A program made the translations under genes and the position numbers. From Dyella terrae (GTDB lineage Bacteria > Pseudomonadota > Gammaproteobacteria > Xanthomonadales > Rhodanobacteraceae): a DNA stretch of 64,000 nt. The notes beneath the pieces were generated by a model. The model was not told the origin of the DNA, searched no databases, and was given only the letters and a program-made list of their open reading frames with translations. Positions 35,087 through 42,872 of this stretch are shown here, one piece after another (the first letter of the stretch is position 1; the number at the start of each line of letters is the position of its first letter). The stretch spans positions 434,001 through 498,000 of the forward strand of contig NZ_SIZZ01000002.1 of assembly GCF_004322705.1 (NCBI RefSeq), read 5' to 3'.

Positions 35087-37183
35087 ATGATGCAGCGTTT
35101 CGCCACTGGCCTTTGTCTCGCACTGTGTCTGAGCGCGTGCGAGGCGACACCTTCCACGTCGCTGTCCGATCCGAAAGCGACGCTGACCTTGAACGGTGTG
35201 CAGCGAGCGGAGCATCCGGACGCGGGCGATGGCTTGCTGCGTTACACCTTCACGCCATCCACCGAACCCAGCATCGTGCTCGAACAGCCGGCGCTGGACG
35301 CAAACCGTGGTGCCATCGCCCTGCGCATGCAGAACATGATGGGCTGGGCCGTGACCCTGGTCGTCGACATCCAGGGCAGCCGTCCGGATCAGAAGCTCCA
35401 TGCCGTGATCGGCGTGCCTGCGGGCCCGGCACAGACGCTGCTCGTGCCGCTTCATCCGACATCGCCTCGTGCCGAAGGCATGCAGGCGGCCCCACCGATG
35501 CCTTACGAAAACGCCGGTGAGCGCGAACTCGTGGCGACCACTGTCGAAGGCCAATGGAAGGGCGGTGCCATCGAACGGCTGCGCATCAGCATGCCATCGC
35601 CGCAGGCCGCGCAGGTGGTGGCGTTTGGACGTCTGCATGGCGAGCCGGGTGACGCGCTCCGGTCTGCCTACACCGGACTGGTCGATGTCTATGGGCAATA
35701 CACGCGCGCGACGTGGCCAGAAAAAATCGCTGACGACAAAGCGCTTCGCGAGGGAGCTCGACAGGCGTTGGCTGCGGCTGGCGGGAATCAGGACAAGTAC
35801 GGCGGAACACTGGCCGGTGCGACGCTCAAGGCGACGGGCTGGTTCCGGACCGAACGGCGGGATGGGCGATGGACGCTCGTGACGCCCGAAGGCCATGCCT
35901 TCTTCTCTCTCGGGGTCAATGCCGTCACACCCGATGGCGGGCGCACTTACGTGCAGGGCCGTGAATGGATGTTCCAGGGCTTGCCCGCCGCGAAGGGTGA
36001 GTGGACTCCCTTCTATGGCACGGGCGACAACCGCAATGCGGAGGCTTCCTCCACGCAGGGCATTGGCTACAACCACGGCCAATGGTTCGATTTCTACGCC
36101 GCCAATCTCCGTCGGATCGATGGCGATGGCTGGCGCAACGCGTGGATGCAACGCACTGCCACGCGGCTGCGTGCATGGGGTTTCAATACCGTCGGCAACT
36201 GGAGCGATGACATACTGGCGAAGGGCCAGCACCTGCCATACACCCGCTCGATCAATATCGGCGGTGTCTACGGCAACGTTTCCAGCGGTTACGACTACTG
36301 GGGCCGCATGCCCGACCCCTTCGATCCGCGTTTCGTCGCTGCGGCCGAAGCCGCCGTGGCCAACGCGACGAAGGACGTCCGCGACGATCCCTGGCTGCTG
36401 GGCTATTTTGCCGATAACGAACTCGCCTGGGCGGGGCAGGGGCCCGATGGTCGATGGGGGCTGGCGCAAGGTACCTTGCGTGGTGAGTCGCGCAGCGACG
36501 CCAAGCAGCGCTTCATTGCCGTATTGAAAGCCAAGTACGGCGACGTCGGCAAACTCGCGCAAGCCTGGGGCATGCCTCTCGCCTCATGGGACGCGCTCAA
36601 CGCGACCGGCTTCCAGATGCCGTCACCGAACGAGGCGCATCCGGCCATCGTCGACGACGCCAGCGCATGGCTGCGCACGTATGCCGACGAATACTTCCGG
36701 GTGGTCACGGAAGCACTGCATCGTCACGATCCGCATCACCTCTTCCTGGGAGGTCGCTTCGCCGTCAATACGCCCGAAGCCGTGGCGTCGTGCGCGAAGT
36801 ACTGCGATGTGATCAGCTTCAACAGTTACACCGACGTACCACAGCATGGGGTCGACACCGCAGCAGCAGGCAAGTTGGGCAAGCCGGTGCTGATCACGGA
36901 ATTCCACTTCGGCTCGGACGATCGCGGCCCGTTCGGCAAGGGCGTGGTGTCGGTGTGGAACGAACAGCAGCGCGGCGAAGCGTATGCACGCTACGTCGAA
37001 GCTGCCGCAAAGGATCCGAGCATCGTGGGCGCACACTGGTTCCAGTACACGGACCAGCCGGTCACCGGGCGCCTGCTGGACGGCGAAAACGCGCACATCG
37101 GCCTGGTCGGCATCACCGACATCCCGTTCCAATCGTTTACCGACGCCGTGCGCGCCGCCAATGCGCGCGCACTCGAGCGTTAG
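35087..37183 (+). CDS. GH50-like (clan GH-A) glycoside hydrolase lipoprotein
   Basis: 698 residues. Lipoprotein signal with LSAC (LALCLSACEAT). An N-terminal beta-sandwich (about 30-230) precedes a TIM barrel that begins ATGWFRTERRDGRWTLVTPEGHAFFSLGVN, the beginning seen in GH50 agarase-like enzymes. The clan GH-A catalytic pair can be placed as the acid/base in FADNELAW and the nucleophile in VLITEFHFG. It should be a retaining exo- or endo-beta-glycosidase on the outer membrane. Agar as substrate is not implied in a soil or plant bacterium; beta-galactosides are an alternative. Its stop overlaps the convergent membrane protein stop. Confidence 0.78.
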   Translation: MMQRFATGLCLALCLSACEATPSTSLSDPKATLTLNGVQRAEHPDAGDGLLRYTFTPSTEPSIVLEQPALDANRGAIALRMQNMMGWAVTLVVDIQGSRPDQKLHAVIGVPAGPAQTLLVPLHPTSPRAEGMQAAPPMPYENAGERELVATTVEGQWKGGAIERLRISMPSPQAAQVVAFGRLHGEPGDALRSAYTGLVDVYGQYTRATWPEKIADDKALREGARQALAAAGGNQDKYGGTLAGATLKATGWFRTERRDGRWTLVTPEGHAFFSLGVNAVTPDGGRTYVQGREWMFQGLPAAKGEWTPFYGTGDNRNAEASSTQGIGYNHGQWFDFYAANLRRIDGDGWRNAWMQRTATRLRAWGFNTVGNWSDDILAKGQHLPYTRSINIGGVYGNVSSGYDYWGRMPDPFDPRFVAAAEAAVANATKDVRDDPWLLGYFADNELAWAGQGPDGRWGLAQGTLRGESRSDAKQRFIAVLKAKYGDVGKLAQAWGMPLASWDALNATGFQMPSPNEAHPAIVDDASAWLRTYADEYFRVVTEALHRHDPHHLFLGGRFAVNTPEAVASCAKYCDVISFNSYTDVPQHGVDTAAAGKLGKPVLITEFHFGSDDRGPFGKGVVSVWNEQQRGEAYARYVEAAAKDPSIVGAHWFQYTDQPVTGRLLDGENAHIGLVGITDIPFQSFTDAVRAANARALER

Positions 37184-37587
37184 CCGACGAGGCTGGTATA
37201 GAGACCAAAGCCGACCATCATCACCACGGCCACCGCGAGGCAGGCACTGGTTGGCTTGATGCGACGCGCGTCGATGCGCGGCACCATGCGCCACAGCAGC
37301 CAGGCACCCAGCAACATGTTGACGATGATGGCGATGCGCCAGCCGACGCTGTGCATCATGACGGTGGCATCGATGTGACCCTTGGCGCGATAGAACACCA
37401 CGGCGCCCACGAGTGCATCGATCATCAGCCAGATCAGGCAGGCGAGGTACGTGCGGTTGAACACCACCATGCCGCGCTCCATCCAGCGCAGGATCGCCCA
37501 CACGATGATGGCGACGAACAGCGCGCCGATACTGCTGTAAAGCACCCACCAAAGCAGACCGCTGACAAGGACGAGAAAAGTGTTCAT
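37180..37587 (-). CDS. Four-segment membrane protein, last gene of purC operon
   Basis: 135 residues from ATG 37587, which overlaps the stop of the DUF962 gene (ATGA). Four hydrophobic segments at about 5-30, 42-62, 75-95 and 108-130. The loop between 2 and 3 has FYRAKGHIDATVMMHSVGWR. No family recognised. Translational coupling with DUF962 and EmrE genes is the only functional hint. Confidence 0.75.
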   Translation of the reverse strand: MNTFLVLVSGLLWWVLYSSIGALFVAIIVWAILRWMERGMVVFNRTYLACLIWLMIDALVGAVVFYRAKGHIDATVMMHSVGWRIAIIVNMLLGAWLLWRMVPRIDARRIKPTSACLAVAVVMMVGFGLYTSLVG

Positions 37588-38072
37588 GCGCGCGTTCCCA
37601 GACCCAGGCGGCGCAGGAGCTTGTCCATGAGCCAGGCCGGGCCGATCAGCAGGTAAATAAGATCGGTGAAGAAGCTGGGGCGACGGCCTTCGAACAAGTG
37701 CCCGACGAACTGGCCGATCCACGCCACCACGAACACGCCCAGCGCGTACCAGCGAAGCGTGACGGGGCCCAGGTGTTCAAAGGCGACGTGCGAGATGAGG
37801 GCCATGATCGCGAAGACCACCAGCAAACCCAGCCCAATCGCGCGCGATTGCTTGTAGTAGCCGTAGAAGGCAATGACCAGCAGGCCGACCGCCCAGAAGC
37901 CCGGCTTGGCAAAGCTGGGCGGCACCGGCACGGTCCACAGCGCGGCGATGATGCACCACACGATCAGCGGCACGCAGATCCAGTGCAGCGCCTGGTTGAT
38001 CGGGTTGCGGTGGTCGCCCGCATAGCTTTCGAGCCAGTCGGCCAGGCTGCGCTGGGAAGTGTCGTCGCTCAT
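37584..38072 (-). CDS. DUF962/Mpo1-like membrane protein
   Basis: 162 residues. Begins SLADWLESYAGDHRNPINQALHWICVPL, with the DUF962 H-N-P-N-H pattern; four membrane segments; ends GHLFEGRRPSFFTDLIYLLIGPAWLM. Yeast Mpo1 of this family is an Fe(II)-dependent 2-hydroxy fatty acid dioxygenase in alpha-oxidation; the histidines seen here (H20, H28 and H133 region) are the likely iron ligands. The start overlaps the emrE stop by one base. The bacterial role is not established. Confidence 0.88.
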   Translation of the reverse strand: MSDDTSQRSLADWLESYAGDHRNPINQALHWICVPLIVWCIIAALWTVPVPPSFAKPGFWAVGLLVIAFYGYYKQSRAIGLGLLVVFAIMALISHVAFEHLGPVTLRWYALGVFVVAWIGQFVGHLFEGRRPSFFTDLIYLLIGPAWLMDKLLRRLGLGTRA

Positions 38073-38404
38073 CAATGCGCACTCGTGCGGGAAAAGAGAT
38101 TCAGTACCAGGACGCCGGCCACGATCAGGCCGATGCCCACCAGGGCCGGTGCGTCGAGTTTCTGCTTGAACACCACCAGCCCGATCAGTGCGATCAGCGC
38201 CGTGCCGACGCCCGACCACACCGCATAGGCGATGCCGACGGGCATGTGGCGCAAGGTGAGGCTCAGTGCATAAAAGGCCACGCTGTACCCGACGATCACG
38301 ATGACGCTCGGCCAAAGGCGCGAGAAGCCCTCGGAGGACTTCAGCGCGCTGGTGGCGATCACCTCCGCGACGATCGCCAGGGCCAGCGTTGCCCAGGCAC
38401 TCAC
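38072..38404 (-). CDS. emrE: EmrE-type small multidrug resistance transporter
   Basis: 110 residues, same length as E. coli EmrE. Four membrane segments. The essential membrane glutamate is in [12 protein letters not shown] (E14). [28 protein letters not shown] and [11 protein letters not shown] match EmrE closely. Exports cationic drugs in exchange for protons as a dimer. The GTG start overlaps the purC stop (GTGA), so it is translated by coupling. Confidence 0.9.
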   Translation of the reverse strand: MSAWATLALAIVAEVIATSALKSSEGFSRLWPSVIVIVGYSVAFYALSLTLRHMPVGIAYAVWSGVGTALIALIGLVVFKQKLDAPALVGIGLIVAGVLVLNLFSRTSAH

Positions 38405-39297
38405 GTCAGCGTGATGCCGGCGAGGCGCTGCAGCGCTTCGGCGTACTTGGCCGAGGTGCCCGCGATGACGTTGGCGGGGACGTTCGGGCCCGGCGCCTTC
38501 TTGTTCCAGTCCAGCGTTTCCAGGTAGTCGCGCACGAACTGCTTGTCGTAGCTCGGCGGGCTGATGCCAACGCGGTATTCGTCGGCCGGCCAGAAGCGCG
38601 AGGAATCGGGGGTGAGCATTTCGTCCATCACGTAGAGCTTGCCGTCTTCGTCCGTACCGAACTCGAACTTGGTGTCGGCGATGATGATGCCGCGCTCGGC
38701 GGCGTAGGCGGCCGCCCACTTGTAGATGGACAGCGTGGCCTCGCGCACCTGATTGGCCAGGTCGGTGCCGACGGCTGCCACGACAGCGTCGAAGCTGACG
38801 TTTTCATCGTGATCGCCCACAGCGGCCTTGGTCGACGGCGTAAAGATCGGTTCGGGCAATTGCTGCGCCTGCTGCAGGCCGGCGGGCAGCTGGATGCCGC
38901 ACAGCGAGCCCGTTGCCTGGTAATCCTTCCAGCCGGAGCCGATCAGGTAACCGCGCGCGATGGCTTCCACCGGTACCGGCTTCAGGCGACGCGTCACCAC
39001 CGCGCGCTTTTCGTACAGCGCCAGGTCGGTGCCGGCCGGGAGCACCTCCGACAGCGGCGTGTGCAGCAGATGGTTCGGCACCAGGTGTTCCGTCTTGCCG
39101 AACCAGAAGTTGGAGATCTGGGTGAGCATTTCACCTTTGCCCGGGATCGGGTCCGGCAGCACCACGTCGAAGGCCGACAGCCGGTCCGTCGCCACGATCA
39201 GCAGGCGGTTGCCCGGCAGCGCGTACACGTCGCGCACCTTGCCGCGATGGATCAGGTCCAGGCCGGGAAGGTTCGATTGCAGCAAAGTGGTGGGCAC
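38401..39297 (-). CDS. purC: Phosphoribosylaminoimidazole-succinocarboxamide synthase
   Basis: 298 residues, SAICAR synthetase, step 8 of de novo purine synthesis; ATP-dependent condensation of CAIR with aspartate. GTG start with AGGAG 6 nt upstream. Visible family blocks: [41 protein letters not shown] (seen as [22 protein letters not shown]), then [25 protein letters not shown] and [13 protein letters not shown]. The long form (about 300) is typical of this lineage and of eukaryote-like PurC. First gene of a four-gene coupled operon. Confidence 0.97.
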   Translation of the reverse strand: MPTTLLQSNLPGLDLIHRGKVRDVYALPGNRLLIVATDRLSAFDVVLPDPIPGKGEMLTQISNFWFGKTEHLVPNHLLHTPLSEVLPAGTDLALYEKRAVVTRRLKPVPVEAIARGYLIGSGWKDYQATGSLCGIQLPAGLQQAQQLPEPIFTPSTKAAVGDHDENVSFDAVVAAVGTDLANQVREATLSIYKWAAAYAAERGIIIADTKFEFGTDEDGKLYVMDEMLTPDSSRFWPADEYRVGISPPSYDKQFVRDYLETLDWNKKAPGPNVPANVIAGTSAKYAEALQRLAGITLT

Positions 39298-39419
39298 GGC
39301 GGGCTCCTGGGCGCGGGGAAGGGGCTATTGTAGCGGCGGGTCGGGGCGCGGCGAAAAACGTCAGCCTATCGACAAGACCCCTGCTGCTAGAATCGACGCT
39401 TTCACCCTCGATTCGCGCC

Positions 39420-39731
39420 ATGCGCTTTTTCCTGACTGCGGTTTTCCTGCTCGCCACCCCATCGTTCGCCATGGCAGCACCGGCCACCAAGCCGGCGCGC
39501 CTGGGCCTGTGCGCGGCATGCCACGGGGAAACCGGCGCGGCGCAGATTCCCGGGGCGCCCAACCTGGCGGGACAGAAGCGCGATTACCTGCGCGAGGCGT
39601 TGCGCCAGTACAAAGACGGCCGCCGCAAGATTCCGGTCATGCAGGCCGCCATCGGGCCGGTCAGCGAGGCTGACCTGGACGAGCTGGCGACGTGGTACAG
39701 CGAGCAGACCCCGGTCAAGGCCACGCCATGA
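39420..39731 (+). CDS. Small monohaem cytochrome c (c553-like)
   Basis: 103 residues. Signal peptide to about residue 20 (AMAA). Haem site CAACHG; probable axial Met in KIPVMQAA. Typical class I cytochrome c of about 80 residues after processing, located in the periplasm. Overlaps the next gene (djlA) by 4 nt, ATGA. Confidence 0.9.
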   Translation: MRFFLTAVFLLATPSFAMAAPATKPARLGLCAACHGETGAAQIPGAPNLAGQKRDYLREALRQYKDGRRKIPVMQAAIGPVSEADLDELATWYSEQTPVKATP

Positions 39732-40540
39732 ACATCTCGTGGACCCTGCTGCTGGCCTTCCTCGGGCTGATCTTCGGGCACGGCATCCCCGGCGCCATTG
39801 TCGGCGGCATCGCCGGCTTCATCATCGATAGCCTCAAGCAGAACCAGCGTCGGCGGGCGACGCCCGAAGCCGGCGGCTACATCGGGCCGTTGTTTGCCCT
39901 GCTGGGCGCGGTGGCCAAATCCGATGGCCGCGTCTCTGAAGCAGAAATCGCGGTGGCCGAGCGCCTGATGACGCGCATGGGCCTGGACGCCGAGCAGCGC
40001 AAGCAGGCCATCAGCAGCTTCAATGCCGGCAAGCAGCCGGAATTCGACGTCACGCCGGCGATCAATGGCCTGCGCCAGTGGGTGGGCATGCGCCGCGACC
40101 ACGCCTTCCCGGTGCTGGACGTGGTGATCGAAACCGTCATCGCCGAGGGCAATCCGCCGCCTGAAAAAATGGCCATCCTGCGCCAGCTCGCCTTTGCGCT
40201 GCGCGTCAGCGACATGGAGCTGATGGCGCTGATGGCCATGAAGGGTTACGCCTGGAATGCCGGCGCGGGCGGCAACTACCGCGGCCCGGGGCAGGGTCAC
40301 GGCGGCGGTTACGTGCCGCCCCAGCGCAACACCAACGGTCCCGATCCCTACACGGTTCTGGGCATCGACCGCAGCGCCGACGACCGTGCGATCAAGCGTG
40401 CCTACCGCAAGCTGATTTCCGAGCACCATCCGGATCGCCTGGGCGACCTGCCGGAGGAAATGCGCAAGCGCGCCGAAGCCCGCGCCAGTGAAATCAACGC
40501 CGCCTACGAGCGCATCAAGGCCGAGCGCGGCTTCAAGTAG
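39728..40540 (+). CDS. djlA: DjlA-type membrane-anchored J-domain co-chaperone
   Basis: 270 residues from ATG 39728. One N-terminal membrane segment (LLLAFLGLIFGHGIPGAIVGGIAG, partly quoted), then a TerB-like helical domain (about 50-170, LLGAVAKSDGRVSEAEI), a glycine-rich linker and a C-terminal J domain (YTVLGIDRSADDRAIKRAYR) with the HPD motif in EHHPDRLGD. This is the complete DjlA order. It stimulates DnaK ATPase at the inner membrane. Coupled by a 4-nt overlap to the cytochrome gene. Confidence 0.92.
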   Translation: MNISWTLLLAFLGLIFGHGIPGAIVGGIAGFIIDSLKQNQRRRATPEAGGYIGPLFALLGAVAKSDGRVSEAEIAVAERLMTRMGLDAEQRKQAISSFNAGKQPEFDVTPAINGLRQWVGMRRDHAFPVLDVVIETVIAEGNPPPEKMAILRQLAFALRVSDMELMALMAMKGYAWNAGAGGNYRGPGQGHGGGYVPPQRNTNGPDPYTVLGIDRSADDRAIKRAYRKLISEHHPDRLGDLPEEMRKRAEARASEINAAYERIKAERGFK

Positions 40541-40671
40541 TGCGCCGGCGGCCCGTTTTCACGGGCGCCCGGTCCGCTCGCGTGAGAAACTAGCGGCTTC
40601 GCGTGGGGACGACCCGGGCATGTCCCTGGCCGCCGCCCGCCACCGCTCATTCCTCACTCCCGACGGCTCCC

Positions 40672-41331
40672 ATGACCCCGATCATCGCCCCCTCCATCTT
40701 GTCCGCCGATTTCGCCCGCCTGGGCGAAAACACTGCCAAGGTCCTGGCCGATGGCGCCGACTGGGTGCATTTCGACGTGATGGACAACCATTACGTGCCC
40801 AACCTGACCATTGGCCCCATGGTCCTGAAGGCGCTGCGCGATTACGGCATCACCGCGCCGATCGACGTGCACCTGATGGTCAAGCCGGTGGACCGCATCA
40901 TCCCGGACTTCGCCAAGGCTGGCGCCAGCGTGATCAGCTTCCATCCGGAGGCCAGCGAGCACGTCGACCGCACCATCGGCCTGATCAAGGACTCGGGCTG
41001 CCAGGCCGGCCTGGTCTTCAATCCGGCCACGCCGCTCAGCTGGCTCGACCATGTGATCGACAAGCTGGACCTGGTGCTGATCATGTCGGTGAACCCCGGT
41101 TTCGGCGGCCAGAAGTTCATCCCGGGTGCGCTGGACAAGCTGCGCGAGGTGCGCCGGCGCATCGATGAGACCGGTCGCGACATCCGCCTGGAGATCGACG
41201 GCGGCGTGACGGCGGACAATATCGGCCAGATCGCGGCTGCGGGCGCAGATACCTTCGTGGCCGGCTCGGCCATCTTCAATGCCCCGGACTACAAGGCCGT
41301 CATCGACGCGATGCGTCGCCAAATCGGCTGA
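40672..41331 (+). CDS. rpe: Ribulose-phosphate 3-epimerase
   Basis: 219 residues from ATG 40672, [20 protein letters not shown], the family start; the upstream in-frame ATG at 40603 adds unrelated residues. TIM barrel with [41 protein letters not shown] and the phosphate-binding [10 protein letters not shown]. Interconverts ribulose 5-phosphate and xylulose 5-phosphate. In several gammaproteobacteria rpe is followed by gph and trpE; here trpE comes 5 kb later with unrelated genes between. Confidence 0.97.
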   Translation: MTPIIAPSILSADFARLGENTAKVLADGADWVHFDVMDNHYVPNLTIGPMVLKALRDYGITAPIDVHLMVKPVDRIIPDFAKAGASVISFHPEASEHVDRTIGLIKDSGCQAGLVFNPATPLSWLDHVIDKLDLVLIMSVNPGFGGQKFIPGALDKLREVRRRIDETGRDIRLEIDGGVTADNIGQIAAAGADTFVAGSAIFNAPDYKAVIDAMRRQIG

Positions 41332-41347
41332 GCGGGCCGGTCATCGG

Positions 41348-41382
41348 GCATAAAAATCCCGGCGCAGGGGTGGCGCCGGGAT
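41348..41382 (-). terminator. Intrinsic terminator facing leftward
   Basis: Perfect 10-bp stem ATCCCGGCGC/GCGCCGGGAT (41356-41365 with 41373-41382), 7-nt loop, with an A-run to its left, i.e. a U-tract when read on the minus strand. It can also act as the 3' hairpin for rpe from the other side, but without a U-tract. Confidence 0.75.
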
Positions 41383-41386
41383 AAGG

Positions 41387-41405
41387 ACGTCGGAACGACG
41401 TTTTT
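41387..41405 (+). terminator. Weak intrinsic terminator after rpe
   Basis: Stem ACGTCG/CGACGT (41387-41392 with 41396-41401), 3-nt loop, followed by TTTT. Short, but positioned to end the rpe transcript. Confidence 0.5.
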
Positions 41406-41622
41406 CAGAGGAGACCACGTTGGCAACCGTCCAACGCTCCTGCAGGTCCACGGCAATGGATCTGGATGGTTGCCGTAAGTTCTGACCGGGGTTTTCCCGA
41501 AAGGTTCCCTGACATGGCCCGTAAGGCGCAGGGAAATTCGCTAATGGTCGCCCGCAGGCTGAGACGCGCCATGCATGGCAGCTCGTCACCGGCCCGCACG
41601 GTCGAATCGGCAGGCCGCGACC
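41406..41622. other. Non-coding block between two leftward terminators
   Basis: No convincing ORF on either strand. It lies between the leftward terminators at 41623-41648 and 41348-41382, so a leftward transcript starting here would be a short, terminated RNA of about 200-270 nt. Self-complementary patches (GGCAACCGTCCA with TGGATGGTTGCC at about 41422-41474) suggest a folded RNA. Candidate only. Confidence 0.35.
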
Positions 41623-41648
41623 AAAAAAAGCCCCGCAAGAAGCGGGGC
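41623..41648 (-). terminator. Strong intrinsic terminator facing leftward
   Basis: Stem GCCCCGC/GCGGGGC (41630-41636 with 41642-41648), 5-nt loop, and seven A on the left (seven U on the minus strand). Best matched to the 39-codon leftward gene at 41797-41916. Confidence 0.85.
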
Positions 41649-41714
41649 AGCAATCATCATCCACGGTCGGGAACCACCAACAGAAACGGATCGGGGGAGC
41701 CTGGCTGGCGCCCC

Positions 41715-41751
41715 GGGCGGCCGTGGTCCTTCCATGGTCCGACGGCCGCCC
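41715..41751. repeat. Inverted repeat hairpin
   Basis: Perfect 10-bp arms GGGCGGCCGT and ACGGCCGCCC (41715-41724 with 41742-41751); the 17-nt loop contains a direct repeat TGGTCC...TGGTCC. No U-tract on either strand. It lies in the 3' region of the small leftward gene. Confidence 0.6.
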
Positions 41752-41796
41752 ACCTTGCCTTCCACGGCAGGAGGGCTTAGTGCTCTGGCGACAGGC

Positions 41797-41916
41797 TCAG
41801 TGCAGGCTCATGACGAGCCCGAGGATCAGCGCGCCGACGGCCAGGACGACGCGCAGCGGTTCGAAGCTGCGAAGTTCGGCGTTGGGATCGGGTTTGGCGA
41901 TATCGGGGTGGCTCAT
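41797..41916 (-). CDS. 39-residue single-span membrane protein
   Basis: A complete ORF of 39 codons plus stop: a polar N-terminal half (SHPDIAKPDPNAELRSFEP) followed by one hydrophobic helix (LRVVLAVGALILGLVMSLH). The soluble-then-membrane layout is typical of real small membrane proteins. It has GC-rich third positions like neighbouring genes and a strong leftward terminator downstream at 41623-41648. The ribosome binding site is weak, so translation is not proven. No family recognised. It reads away from the pdsR-like gene, with which it shares an upstream region. Confidence 0.6.
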   Translation of the reverse strand: MSHPDIAKPDPNAELRSFEPLRVVLAVGALILGLVMSLH

Positions 41917-42092
41917 GATCGTGCGTCTGAGTGGCGTTGGTGCCTATAAGGCGCCCGGTGTCGGCACGACTGACGGCGGACAACGGGCGCGCACGAGGCG
42001 GTATCTGACAAAACGCGGGCAAAGCCTCACAGTGGCTTGCGCGTCCGCCGGGGGAAATGCACGCTGCGCACCATCGAACGCAGGAACCAGCC

Positions 42093-42782
42093 ATGGGCCG
42101 CAGCATTGCCATTGTCGAAGACGAACCCCTCATCCGCGCCAACTACGTCGAAGCCCTGAACCGCTTCGGCTATGACACCCGCGGCTACGGCTCGCGCCAC
42201 GATGCATCCACGGCCTTTGCCATGCGCCTGCCTGAACTGGTGATCATCGACATCGGCCTTGGCGACGAACCCGAAGGCGGCTTCGATCTCTGCCGTGAAC
42301 TTCGCGCGCGATCCGCGACCTTGCCGATCATCTTCCTGACCGCGCGCGACTCCGATTTCGATGTGATCTCCGGCCTGCGCCTCGGTGCCGACGATTACCT
42401 GAGCAAGGACACCAGCCTGCACCAGCTGGCCGCGCGCATCGCTGCCCTGTTCCGCCGCATCGAATCCCTCAAGGCGCCGGCATCGAGTGAGACCGTGATC
42501 GAACACGGCCCGCTGAAGCTCGAGTCCGAACGCATGCGCATCACGTGGAATGGCGAGGAAATTCCGCTGACCGTCACCGAGTTCTGGATGGTCCACACCC
42601 TGGTCCGCTTCCCTGGCCACGTGAAGAACCGCGATCAGTTGATGCGCGAGGCAGAGCTGGTCGTCGACGACGCCACCATCACGTCGCACATCAAGCGCAT
42701 CCGCAAGAAGTTCATCGCCGTCGCCCCCGAATTCGATGGGATCGAGACGGTGCATGGCGTGGGTTACCGCTGGCGCCCCTGA
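42093..42782 (+). CDS. PdsR-like response regulator (OmpR family)
   Basis: 229 residues from ATG 42093. Receiver domain with E9-D10, phosphoacceptor D53 (VIIDIGLGD), T83 and K105, then a winged-helix DNA-binding domain (LKLESERMRITWNGEEIPLT; TVHGVGYRWRP at the end). The insertion-bearing GLGDEPEGGFDLCREL and the partner kinase type match the 'proteobacterial dedicated sortase system' response regulator (PdsR). No sortase or sortase target gene is visible within the window. Probably co-transcribed with the kinase gene 90 nt downstream. Confidence 0.85.
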   Translation: MGRSIAIVEDEPLIRANYVEALNRFGYDTRGYGSRHDASTAFAMRLPELVIIDIGLGDEPEGGFDLCRELRARSATLPIIFLTARDSDFDVISGLRLGADDYLSKDTSLHQLAARIAALFRRIESLKAPASSETVIEHGPLKLESERMRITWNGEEIPLTVTEFWMVHTLVRFPGHVKNRDQLMREAELVVDDATITSHIKRIRKKFIAVAPEFDGIETVHGVGYRWRP

Positions 42783-42872
42783 TGCGGTCGTGACGTCCGG
42801 CGCGCGGCGGGCATTCGCCATCCCGCCGCAAGCTGCCAGAATGCGCCATCGCCGCAACATCATCGCTCCATC

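Noticed and set aside
41575-41664. Leftward 24-codon leader-like peptide spanning the hairpin at 41623-41648 (attenuator idea)
   Set aside because: It has no amino-acid operon downstream in that direction, and the Leu/Ala codons simply reflect the GC hairpin and U-tract.
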